Shown: positions 31,045-41,652 of the stretch, one piece after another | Layout: the number at the start of each line of letters is the position of its first letter | Position numbering within the stretch: position 1 is the stretch's first letter | Source of the DNA: Sclerotiophoma versabilis | Taxonomy: Eukaryota; Ascomycota; Dothideomycetes; Pleosporales; Didymellaceae | Assembly: GCA_012274445.1 (NCBI GenBank) | Contig: JAAROD010000054.1 | Span: 310,001-374,000 of the forward strand | Length of the DNA stretch: 64,000 nt | Reading direction: 5' to 3' | Translations under genes and position numbers: made by a program | The notes under the pieces: generated by a model | What the model saw: only the letters and a program-made list of their open reading frames with translations | The model's database searches: none | What the model was told of the DNA's origin: nothing

Positions 31045-33542
31045 ATGGCCGACGTTGAAGACGCGCGCGCGCCCAACCCGGATGCGCAGACGACGGTGAA
31101 CGACTTCCTCGACTACACCGAGTTCTACCCCTCGGACCTGGTGCGCAGCCTGACGCTGATCGGCGAGCTCGACGCGGCCTGCGCCGACGCCGTGCAGCAG
31201 GTCCACGACCTGGCCGCCCTGTACTGCACGCTGCCCCAGCTGCCGGACCGCGCCCGCCCCGACCCGGCGCAGCTGCGCAGGCAGATGGCCCAGCAGCTGC
31301 AGCGCGCCCTCGACCAGCGCGAGTACGCCTACACCGAGGCCGCGCGCCTGTACGAGCTCACCCTGCGCCACTGCCAGCGCTCGGCCATCATCAAGCGCAA
31401 GCTGCACGCCCAGCCCGAGCCGCCCTCGCGCGATCCCACCCCGCCGCCCGTCTCGCCCGCCGCCCTCAAGCGCAGCTACGACCGCCCGCGCCTGCACCTG
31501 ACCTTCGACGCCGCCCGCAGCAAGCACCGCCAGTCGGCCGTGCCCCTGCCGCGCCGCGACCGCGCCCACAGCCCCGACGACTCGGACGACTCGGACGCCC
31601 GCCGCCGCCTCCCGCCCGCGGACCGCCCGCGCAAGACGCACACATACAGGGACCGCGTCCACAAGCCCCGCGCCCGCGCCCCCGGCGTCGCCGGCACCAA
31701 CGTCCACAGCTCCATTGCCGGCATCTCGACCAGCAACGCGCTCGCCAAGCTGACCCCGCCGCCCCTCGACGCCCGCCCCGGCAGCAAGTGGGCGCCCTGG
31801 ATGAAGCTGACCGAGTACGAGATGGCGGTGCTGCGCAAGCAGATGAAGAAGAACGCCGTGTGGACCCCCAGCCTGACCATGGTCAACCGCGAGCTGGAGC
31901 GCAAGCACCGCACCCGCCCCGACTACGAGCGCGAAAAGGCCCGCTGCGAGGCCGCCGGCGAGCCCTTGCTGGACGAGGAGCCCGAGACGCTGCTGCAGAT
32001 CGCCACCGCCCAGGGCCTCGACGACCCGGCCCTGACGGCGACGGCGAACGCCGCAGACGGCCTCACTGCCCCCAGCGAGCCTGCCCCCGCGCGCGACGAG
32101 AGCGACGACGCCACCGACGCCCACCCCGACCTCGACTCGCGCCGCCAGAAAGCGAGGGGCGCCCTGCGTGCTCTCGAGGACGCCACCAAGACGATCCAGA
32201 ACGCCGCCGACGGCCTCAAGGAGCTCTCCTTCTCCGCCCACGCCGTCTCCACCCCGCCCGCTTCTGCCCAGAGGAAGAGGTCGACCACCCGGCTGGCCAC
32301 GGGCAAGCGCAGACGCGACACAACGCCCCAGTCTGCCACCGAACCTACCGCAGAACCAGGCAACGAGCCCGACCCGGCAGCGACCGACGCAGACGCACCA
32401 CCGCAACACCCGGAGCCAAAGCGTCCACGACTGCAGCTCATCGCCCCAGCACCGCCGCCCGACCGCGCACCCTCTACGCCAGCACCTCGCTCGGCAGACA
32501 CACGGCTGCCAAACGACCTGTCTACCCCTGCTGCCCAGTCGCCCCTTCCCCAGTCCCCGCTACCCTTGCCAGAGACGTCCCCGAGCACCGCCCAGGTACC
32601 ACTTGCTCCTGCTGGCCCAAGCACTCCCGAAGTCGACGAGCCTGAATCAAGGCAGTCTAGTCGGCAGTCTAGTCGGCAGCCCAGTCGGCAGCCCAGTCGG
32701 CAGTCCAGTCGGCAGTCCAGTCGACAGCCCACGCCTGGTCAGCCATCACCTGCAGAGCCCAAGAGGTCTTCACCAATCGTCGCCATACCAGCAGCAGAGC
32801 AGGTACCGCCAAAGCCCCCAACTACAGCACCTTCCACACGCTCACAGCGCAAGTCCATCACACCCAAGAATTCAAGTCCGCCGCCCGCCGAGCCCTCTAG
32901 GCCGATACGGTCTCGCGCTCCTGTGATTGAGCGGGCAGCATCGACTGAACCAACTATCGCCTTACGTCCCAGGCCTTCTCGCAGCCACGTTCCAACACCA
33001 AAGGCGCAGAGCGAAGAGCCCAAGCCCAACGAAGGCCGGCCAGTCCGCGACACCCGCCGACACAGCATCTTCAGCCAGTCAGCGCTCACTGCGCCAGCCC
33101 CAACCCGTGTGAGCGCGCGTAGGAAGCCGCCACCAAAGGGCGAGGTCACGTCTGCCGAAAATGGTCAGAAGACGGTCACAAACGTCAAACGTTCACAGGG
33201 TAGCAAGAACAACAAGAAGAGGAAGCCCGAAGGCCATACTGAGCAAGTCGAAGATGTTGACTCAGACGAGGAAAGGTACTGTATCTGCGACGATGTTAGC
33301 TACGGCCAGATGATCTCGTGCGACAATAATGTAAGCCTCTTTCAACCCTCTACAAGCCAACTACTGACGCTCCACAGTGCGAAAAAGAATGGTTTCACTT
33401 CGACTGTGTCGGCATGACACAAATGCCAGCACGCCGTGCTAAATGGTACTGCCCGGACTGCCGCGAGAAGCTGGGCACCGACGCGTTTGGCAACCCCAAG
33501 GTGCCACCCTCGCTGCCGGGTCGCTCGCATGGTAACAGGTAG
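31045..33542 (+). CDS. ING-family protein with C-terminal PHD finger
   Basis: Exons 31045-33330 and 33378-33542; the 47-nt intron splits the PHD finger and the join is in frame, giving 816 residues. The start chosen is the ATG followed by ADVEDARAPNPDAQTTVNDFLDY, since the frame further up is GC-driven. Residues about 15-130 form the ING N-terminal helical domain (FLDYTEFYPSDLVRSLTLIGELD, REYAYTEAARLYELTLRH). A long basic, Pro/Ser-rich region follows, with an Arg-Gln-Ser-Ser-type repeat (about 537-563). The PHD reads YCICDDVSYGQMISCDN, then CEKEWFHFDCVGM and WYCPDC: a full C4HC3 zinc set with the aromatic residue expected for H3K4me3 reading. ING proteins serve in NuA3, NuA4 or Rpd3L complexes; which one is unclear. 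A second 3' splice option (GTAGGT at 33539 to TTTTAG at 33583) would change the last few residues. Confidence 0.88.
32651..32734 (+). repeat. 12-bp in-frame coding repeat in the ING gene
   Basis: Six clear copies and a decayed seventh of GGCAGTCTAGTC-type units encode a Ser-Arg-Gln-Ser/Pro run in the disordered middle of the ING protein. Confidence 0.85.
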
Positions 33543-34047
33543 GTCCCCCTCTTCTCCTACGCCGACACTGTACTGAATTTTAGAGGGGTTGGAGCACTTA
33601 GGGGCGTGTGAGTTTGGTGAGAATGGAAACTAAAGGCGCAATGGCGTTCAATTATTCGATACCCTGTTTAGACATAAGTCTGGGAACTTGGGTGGATCAG
33701 TGTTTGCGTTCGGCGGAACATCACTGCTTGGCCACGAGGTAGGGAACTATCTACAAAAACTCTAGCCATAGACATGCTATTTCATTGGTACTCCATCGTA
33801 CAACCAGTCGCATGGGACGCTTGTCATGTACCTGCAGCGGGATCTGCAAGCGCGACCCCAGCTTTCGGAAACTTTAAGCGAGTCCCGAATGAGGGGCGGA
33901 GTCAGCCGCCAGGCCTCCACTTCAAACGTCGACCGCTGACAGCTTCATCTGCGTTTCTTTGCTCTCTTTTGCGCTTTGTCTCTATTTCCTCTACTTGTTG
34001 TACAGTCGTCTGCTTTTCGTGATACCCTCTCAGCGTCCGTTCACAAC
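33543..34047. other. Spacer between the ING gene and the repeat-protein gene
   Basis: 505 bp holding the ING 3' end and the next promoter. No gene is seen. The pyrimidine-rich run before 34048 looks like a fungal leader. Confidence 0.5.
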
Positions 34048-35103
34048 ATGACCATCTCAACAACATTCATCCTTGGCCCAAAGGAATCCTACTTCTTCAA
34101 TACCCCCACCCACTGGGCATATCACAACCTCCCACCAGATGTCGAATCCCTTTTCACCAAAACGCCACCCATCCGCGACGTGATCGAACTGACCTTCGGT
34201 ACAAACGGAGCTTTCTTCGTCAGCTACCGCGACCACGACAACCAAACCCTCTGCAAGCACTACAATCTTCCCAACCCGCTCGTCGAGTACTTGTACGCCT
34301 CTCATCCATCGGTAATTCGCGATCTTTCTACCCTCAGCATCTCTCTTGGGCCCTACGAGAGCTATTATGCCTGGGACCGGACGTCTGCGAGTTGGAGTAA
34401 TGTCCCGCCCGGTCTTGAGAAATCGCTGCTCAGTCGTTTGGAGAGCCAAGATGCGTGGCGAACCACCTGGAAAGCAGATGGCTACGAAGCGCCGTGCTTT
34501 GTCAGCTTGGGTAACGATGGGGCTTACTTTATGCGCACCGTGTCTGGCGGTGGGTGTTGGGATTTCAAACTGCCAAAAGTCGAGGCAAGAAGTGGGCTGG
34601 GGATGGTTGGTGGTGATGGATGGGATGGGATTAGGGGAACTAACAAGTTCTTGGAGGAATGCTCGGACTTTACTGGTGTTGCAGTGAGTTGAACAAATGT
34701 GCGATGAGTGCGCCAGAGAGGCTGATGAAGACAGGCTGTGCACCTCATGCCAACCCAAGCAAACGCCTATGTGCTCATACTGACCAACGGCAAAACCTTT
34801 TCCAATATGCCCGAGCGTACATGGGCAGACTATGCCAAGATGGCGGACAAGTTGCCGACGTTCGTTCAGCACATGGCCCCATTGCCGCCTATGCCTGCAC
34901 CGCCTCAGGTGCATGTGCCCCTGCTCATGTCCCCACAACCTCCGCAGTGTCAAGGTCTGCCTCCAGGTTACAAGCAAAGTCAACGTGGGCAATCGGGGTG
35001 CTGCCCTCGCGCCAATGCGAATGCACCGCATACATGCTGTGCGCCGGCACCGATGCAGGCGAGGCCGTGGCCGCTGCCTCCCATCAACGCACCTCAGACT
35101 TGA
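34048..35103 (+). CDS. Unknown protein with five short internal repeats
   Basis: Exons 34048-34683 and 34735-35103 with a 51-nt intron (GTGAGT...ACAG); 334 residues. The family name is unknown to me, but an internal repeat of about 45 residues is clear. Each unit has an 'xLGPxESYFxxxxxxWxYHxLPxxLExL'-like plan: FILGPKESYFFNTPTHWAYH, then TFGTNGAFFVSYRDHDNQ, SISLGPYESYYAWDRTSASW, SLGNDGAYFMRTVSGGGCWD, and in exon 2 MPTQANAYVLILTNGKTFSN. The pattern of two strands, a turn and a Leu/Pro helix cap resembles small beta-propeller or tachylectin-like repeats; this is inference. The C-terminal 80 residues are Pro/Cys/Met-rich and probably disordered. There is no signal peptide, so it should be cytosolic. 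Confidence 0.75.
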
Positions 35104-35425
35104 GATCTTTTGGCACTAGTGTTGGCTCTCACGAGCTCGACGGTTTATTCACGTTATAGCATTGTACATAGCCCGAGCCATTGACCGTATGTCTTTGTTT
35201 CTCCTACGCAATTGACGCACCCTTGTGTGACAGCACAATGCCATTATAATCCAGCAATCCAACCCACAAACGTCTTTATTTCCGTCTATCAAAGAACCCG
35301 CACTCCTGCATCTATATCTCCACGCACGCCCTACGCTCGCACAGCAGCAAAAAATCCAACATCCAAAATCCAACATCCAAAATCCAACCTACGAAATCCA
35401 CGCCATTCCGAAACTCAAATCCACC
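35104..35425. other. Spacer upstream of the small secreted protein gene
   Basis: 322 bp. A direct repeat of AATCCAACATCCAA occurs at 35349-35385 shortly before the start codon. No gene is seen. Confidence 0.5.
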
Positions 35426-35913
35426 ATGCACCTCACCACCACCCTCCTCCTCCCCACCCTCGCATCCGCCCTAACCACCCCCTGGCTCACACTAACCTGC
35501 CACCCCGGCAACCCCGGCGCAGTATACTACTGCTCCAACAACCACTTCAGCGGGTCCTGCACCTACCGCCTACCAGACGACAGTTGTTTCGCGCCCCCCA
35601 CGCCACCCCACAGCATCGGCCCCGACAACGGCGGGTACTGTGTGCTTTTCGAGGATCGCGAGTGTAAAGGCCATATCATCCGGATTGAGGGCAAGGTTGA
35701 TGGCGTCAAGTAAGTCCCTTTTCTACGTTTTTTTCTATTTTATTTTATTTTGTTCTATTCTATTCTATACTATGTGTCGTATCGTCGAGGTTACTTGAAG
35801 AAAATCCAATACTGATGCTGATTCATAATAGTCGGGTGGTTTGTCCTGGGATCATGATGTGGCCCAAGGATTCGCCTGAGGTGGGGAGTTGGAAGTGTCA
35901 TGCTGGGACTTGA
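35426..35913 (+). CDS. Small secreted cysteine-rich protein (effector-like)
   Basis: Exons 35426-35709 and 35832-35913; the intron is unusually long for this window (122 nt) and very T-rich (repeats of TTTTATTC and TTCTATTC). The spliced product is 121 residues. A signal peptide covers MHLTTTLLLPTLASALT; the mature part of about 104 residues holds eight cysteines (TCHPG, YYCSN, GSCTY, DSCFA, GYCVL, ECKGH, VVCPG, WKCHA), enough for four disulphides. There is no membrane anchor. I do not recognise a family. Size, secretion and cysteine content fit candidate effectors or small antimicrobial-type proteins of filamentous fungi; function is not known. Without the second exon two cysteines are lost, which supports the splice. 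Confidence 0.8.
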
Positions 35914-36035
35914 TGTCTTGTATTTGATGTCCTGCACCTAAGATTCTGCACTTACTATATGTAATTTGTTATTTGTTCCAAGCCCCACCGCATCAATTCC
36001 CCATCCTGCACACATACTTCCCAAAAGCGCTATCC

Positions 36036-37005
36036 TCACGCCTCGGCGGTCTCCTTGGGATCGAAATTTTCCAAGGGATTTCCACTCTTCTGATCAATCA
36101 ACGGCACGAACACGCCCTGGGTCAGACACTGGCAGATGATCGATCCCATCATGGAACCCACAAATCCCTTGGCATTCCAGCCGTCTCCACCACCACCCGA
36201 GCTCACCGGAGACACGTCAGTGTCCTTGAACATATTCAACAGCGCTCCCCCCGACGGTATAATCTGGGCGGTTTCAAAGCGTTTCTGCACGAGTCAGATC
36301 AAGCACAATCCAGTCTAGGGGAACATACGCTGTAGGGCTTGCGCGTCTTAGGGTGATACACGATGAAGCGTTCGGAGACTCTGTCAGCACCCGTCGTTTT
36401 ATCGTGGAGCACGCCGTACTGCCAATCCTCCGTGATCTTGACCCAAGGCCCTTTGATATTGGCGACTGCGGACAAATCAGTATACAACACACAGCGTATT
36501 ACAGACGCTACCTTGCAATCATGCATCAAGAGGGATACGCACTGGGAGCGCCGGCGCGCGTCTTTCCTGTCCCCTTTTTCTCGTCTTTGTCTGAATTGGT
36601 TCCGTTGGCACCAAGACCTGCCAAATGCCCCGGAGCACGACCTGCGTATCCGTCGTCATACAACTCGACCGCGATATACACTAGCAACTCAGGCGTCTTG
36701 CTGGCGCTCAGGTTAAATCCGTAGCCGCGGTAGTATTCTGCTGTGCGCGGGATCGTTTCGCAGAGAATCTCTTTGTAAGTGCGGTCTTGCGTCCAGCCGA
36801 CTGTGATCTTCGTGCAGTCTTTGAGGGCAGGGAGGATGATGTAGTCGTCGTGTTTGACGTTGGTGGTCAATTTAGGTGGTCCCGTTGATGGCATTGATGG
36901 ATTCTGCATCTGATTGCCGGTGTTGGGTCCAGTCGGGTTCGTTGCCGTGGGGTTTAAGTTTGACGCAGTTGGTACTACTCGCTGAGGTTGAGAGTTTAGT
37001 GACAT
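36036..37005 (-). CDS. Unknown three-exon protein
   Basis: Exons 37005-36543, 36465-36329 and 36284-36036, with introns of 77 and 44 nt (GTGCGT and GTATGT donors, GCAG acceptors); the frame is continuous and gives 282 residues. The first 50 residues are rich in Asn, Pro, Thr and Gln. The core shows KHDDYIILPALKDCTKITVG, YKEILCETIPRTAEYYRGYG, LVYIAVELYDDGYAG, and in exon 2 IKGPWVKITEDWQYGVLHDK and YHPKTRKPYS. The C-terminus has a Gly-rich loop SSGGGGDGW and GFVGSMMGSIICQCLTQG, mildly hydrophobic. The family is not recognised. The join is supported by reading-frame match at both introns and by the absence of stops. Confidence 0.7.
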
Positions 37006-40000
37006 GGTGATAGTATAGTCGCAGCTCGGAGGCAGGCTTAAGCTAGGCTGATGATATTGTAGGATCTGAGGAGCTGATCCAAAGCACGATGAGGTATGAC
37101 TTCTTGCTCTTAAGGCGGCTTGGTGACCTCTTATATCCTTCAGCCAACATGCATTTTAGCAATAGGTATTGACTAGTGAAGCGAAACCATCGACCCAGCA
37201 CTACCCTGTCCCTCTACTGTCGCTTGCTCTACCACATGGGTCCGGACACGCCGAACTCAGCTAAAGTCTCTTGCAGACTTAGACGCAAGCATCGTAGTTG
37301 TTCAGATGAAGACACGCGCCAATGTTCGATGCATGAATGGTGATATTATCCCGTATCTGCATGACTATAGGCGAATCCTAGACGCAGAGCCTAGCATGCT
37401 AGTGGCGAGCTGAGGCGGCCACGCTCGTGTGGGGAAAGCGAGTCGTGCGACTGACACCCACTATTTGCTCAATCTGCCTATATCGTCCTAATGTCATGAA
37501 GCGTAGTACATTGCACATGGCCATCATTATATCTGCTGTAGCGATGTTGAGTACTATGACGGATCAAACAGTAAGGTGGTTACAATATCGCAAATGAATC
37601 ACCTCACCAGGTACAGGCACGTAATACGAGCCTTTTCAAATATCACCGGTATGAATTTCTGGACAAATCCAACTCTAGGGAGCAACCTTTCGTCCCGTGT
37701 TATTCTAAATCTCAATTGCAGATTTCTCTAGCTCGTCCTTGAAGTTGGCGATTATCCAGCTCTGAACTACCTCAATCTCATCCTTCCTCGTCTTACTACG
37801 CTGGCAACAGTGCTATTGACCGTGCCGGCAATCTTGAACTTCTTTCTAGGAGCGATTTTGCGCTATTTCTGTCAGCCAATCAACCATATATACGGTAATA
37901 GATGTGTACATTCGTACCTCGAAATCTTGTTCGTTAGTTTATGGAGAACGAGGAATCGATTCTGTCCTTTGCCGCCTTTACCGTACAGAAATATGCTGAT
38001 CATTTCAAAAGCATAGACAAGTTCGTCTATCCTGTGCGAGCTGCGAGGTCGCACGAGCTCATAATTTTTCGGCAGCCCCGAAGCCACGCCCGCTGAACAG
38101 CATTCTGAGGTTGGAAGGTCTTAAATTCATGAGTTGCATACTAGAAGAACTGTGGCTGGCTAGCTAAGAGATCAGCTTTGGTCTTGGGTGTAGCGTAACG
38201 CGGTCTCGACCAATCCTACATAGAAATGTTAGCAAAGGACCGTGCCAAGACCGCTGCTAGTAACAAGTTGTGGATTGACCAGGGTGTATGATCAGTGAAC
38301 CAGGTCGATACAGAAGGAGCTGTGCTAGGTGATTACGGCTGGCCAGCAGAGTCCAGACTTCGACAGCGGATCATCTGCGCCAATTGGTCCTGCGAAGATC
38401 CGCTCCTGCAGAGGTTAGGAGAATCGAGGACCCAGGTCCGAACCTACAAGTGCGCTTGTAATAGGGTCGTGGCTTGCCGCCGCTTAGCCAAACTTGGCTA
38501 GGCCCCGCCTAGTCTGCAACGCTGCCGTCCATACGTAAGTATGTCTGGATGCTTCGCTGAACAATGAAACCTGAATGAGCTTAATATCAGTTAATTCGTA
38601 ACTAAGTAACAGCTGTTGAAACTCCCGAAACGCACCCTTCTTTTTAGTCACTTGATATGAGAGTGAGCTTTCATCTTTTCCCACAAATAGAAAACAAAGC
38701 CTGACAATAACAACAACCCATAACAAAAAGGGGCACGGCGAGTTCTCGGTCTGATTTTATCCAATTATCCATTTTCAGATTTGAACGTTTCTCGCTTCTG
38801 ATGAGAGCAAGCAGCTTGAGTCTTACAGGGCATGAACGCATTCAGACCCTGAAAACGGGAGGGGAAGAGCTAGATAATTCCTTGTGGAAAACGAGCTGAA
38901 CAATTTCAATGCACAATTCACCAACAGCACATTCAATGTCATCGCGACGCGCCGTTTCAGTATTACCGGCGACTTTCTCTAGGCGCAAGCGCACCCTATT
39001 GGCAGATATCAATTCTTTGCCCTTCGCTTTTAGAGACCATAACCCTTACAAGTACTGTGGGCTTGCAACGAGCGGGGTATAGAGCAGGTACTAACTCAAG
39101 AGCGCCACCGGTTTGTTCCCTCGCAGGATGAATCTGGAGAAAGGCCAGGTACGGCCCCAAAGCTCTGGATCTTGCCAGAGAATACACCATGGTGGTTGAT
39201 GCATAAGCCGTGATTTGCTCACTGATCGTTTCGTAAGTTAGACATCTGTGATTGACAAACCGATTTGAGACCCTGTGACAAGCTTCGGTGTATTGTGGGG
39301 CGCAATGACCACTCTCGAGCGGTGCGATGCGCTCGGCTTTTCCGCTCGGCTACAGCGGTCCTGCCGGTCGTCACTAAGAATGGAGCCATGGACTGCCGCA
39401 GCAGTCCTAGAACCGGTTAGCCCCTGTTTCTCTTTTCAGAGATCGTATTCTGCTTTTGGAAGGCTGCATATCCGCTATGCTTCTCTGGTGTGCCTCGGCC
39501 TAGGAAACGGATCTTGCGCAACCGATCGGCGCGTCGAGGCTTCGCATCAAGCATTTGGGTATGCAAGACGACTGAGAAGAGATGCAGCCACTCGCGGCAT
39601 AGCTAGAACATTTGGTGCCGCCCAGAGCTAAGGTCAGGCTGTCAGACTCCATGTGTGGCTGGCCCCTGCAGCTGTCACCTACTGATGATCCTTGATTATC
39701 TCTACCTAGGTATGATTGCCTACCACCAGACCATCATTCATCGCTACCCCTTGCAACCAAAGTTCTGTGGCTGGCTGCGTAAGCTTCCTCAATCTATTAC
39801 TTTTTCCCCTGCCATTGCGCTACCAGCGTGGAGGCTTACAGATCTGCAGTAACCTGTCACGCACTTGCATTCTCCTATTCTCTGCGCGTCTATGCATCGG
39901 TGTCTCCATATGAATTCGTGCAGGTAGAACTCACATGACACATGTTCACATCAGGTTCATCTTTGTCGGAGAGTGGCGAAGCTAAGTACTTCTGGGTGAC

Positions 40001-40717
40001 CCGTACATTATTTATAGCGGGTAAAAGAACACGATAGCTGATTGAGTACGAGCGTTCATTATCGAGCAGGCTACGCACTCTACACTTACGATCGTCTGCG
40101 GCCTTTTCTGGATCAACATCCCGGATACCATCATGTCTACACCAGGCTCGTGCCTGTCAGTATGGATCTATGACATGCTCTAAAGGGCCTGCTGGATCGC
40201 ACTTCGAATTACAAACGATGCTGTAATACATGTAATGAGTGTATGTACTGTCCTAAAAGCAAGTAGCAAAAATGTTATAGGGCATTCTCCTTGGTAAGAT
40301 AAAGAGACACACTTGAGCGGTTTGCTCTTCGTTGGAGTCTTACCTGTCATTGAAGAGTCAAAGGAAAGACTAAGGCAAAATAGATGTGCAGCAAGCTTTC
40401 AATCTGATCCTCTGGGCATCACTCGGCGGTGAAGATAACAGACATTTACTTGCTGTCCAGTGAATTCCCGAAAGCACGATAGAGTTGCTAGAAGAACTTG
40501 AAAACGTGCGATCGGCATCGTTATGGGTATCTTCACTGCGGTTCCGCTTGAGAAGAAGCTTGAAGTTAGGTTCCAAAGGATCGGTCGCGTCAAAGAAGGA
40601 AGTACAAAAACTCTGAGGATTTTCTTGTACATGCTGGATGATTTGAATGGTGTTGGTTTATGTGTCATTGCTTTGCGGTTCAAAGCTGTGGGGCTTATTC
40701 CAATGCCAATTTCGTCC
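37006..40717. other. 3.7-kb gene-poor region, possible decayed gene
   Basis: No intact gene is seen. On the minus strand, 38087-37872 reads as a protein-like exon (GLPKNYELVRPRSSHRIDELV, FLVLHKLTNKISR) that ends at a GTACGA donor; about 60 nt further an acceptor is followed by sequence ending SWIIANFKDELEKSAIEI and a stop at 37707-37705. The pieces do not join in one frame by any canonical splice I can find, so a decayed gene is possible. The rest, 38.1-40.7 kb, holds only short frames; I see no terminal inverted repeats. Confidence 0.4.
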
Positions 40718-41349
40718 TCACGCCGCTGGTACCCAGTCTTTCCAATCCAATATCTCGGCTCCCGCACTCTGCAGCTCCGTCTCGACTTCGTTCTCAAGAC
40801 TCACCGCCGTCTTCCCACCGGCGTCGTAAGTCGAATGCGCACCTTTTAGCAGCACAACTTTGAACCCTGCAGCCAGCGCGCTCAGACATGTGGATAGTAC
40901 GCAGCACTCGCTTTGTATGCCAAAAGCTACAATGGTATCCACGTTCCTCGCTCTTAGCTCATCTGCAAGCCCCGGGTTGGAAATAAATGTGTCTCCTTGC
41001 CGCGTGTGAGCATTTGATCGGGAGGGGAGTGTAAGATATATGGGTACTTACGAACGTCCTTACTGACCAGCGTCTCGAATTCATCTCCTTCGCGTGGGGG
41101 AAACACAAGTTCCCACTCTGGACTTCCACGCTGCAGAACCCCTCTTTCGGGCGTTTCTTCGTGCTGCACAATGACTATCTCGAGCTTAGGTTCCTCGCTC
41201 TTTGCTCGTGCGGAGTCAATGGTAGAGCGGGCATTCTGCAAAACTGAAGCGCCAGCTTTGACAACGCGGGAGGCGTAAGGGATTTGAGTGGTAGGAGCGG
41301 AGGCCAGGGATGCTTGGATATCGATCACGAAGAGCGCTGTGCGGGACAT
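40718..41349 (-). CDS. Isochorismatase-like cysteine hydrolase
   Basis: Exons 41349-41052 and 40995-40718; the 56-nt intron has a GTAAGT donor and a CAAG acceptor and joins in frame, giving 191 residues. The N-terminus MSRTALFVIDIQASLA carries the catalytic Asp of the family. Exon 2 restores KDV-RDTFISNPGLADEL, the usual 'K..FSNPGL..L' block. GIQSECCVLSTCLSALAAGF holds the nucleophilic Cys, and KVVLLKGAHSTYD is the closing family motif. Members hydrolyse amide or vinyl-ether bonds (nicotinamidase-like, isochorismatase-like); the substrate cannot be told here. It lies next to a broken NLR gene, on the same strand, 303 bp downstream of the end of that locus. Confidence 0.87.
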
Positions 41350-41652
41350 GGTTGGTTTTTTGTTTGGTTTATCAATAGCATTCCTCGGGCTGACTTCAGT
41401 TCTTGTGAATGAATGAAGAAAAGCAGGTGTTAGTCAAAATCGTTTCGAGAGAGATGGGGTGTGAGTCATGGCACGTGACAGTCTGACTCGTCCTTCAGAT
41501 ATCCGTCGACTGATTATGCTGACCCAGTACAGCACTATACAGACAGCTCCCCACCAGCTGATTTGCCAACTAAAACCCTCTCACAGCTCCAGTAGACTCT
41601 AGATTACTCCAGCACTTCCCTTCTGCATATGCTCGAATACCGTCTAGAGCGG
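41350..41652. other. Spacer between the isochorismatase gene and the NLR relic
   Basis: 303 bp with no gene. It contains the hydrolase promoter. Confidence 0.5.

Noticed and set aside
30919..32409. 496-codon open frame on the minus strand opposite the ING gene
   Set aside because: Antisense shadow of a GC-rich gene; Gly/Val/Leu-rich repeats without any family signature.
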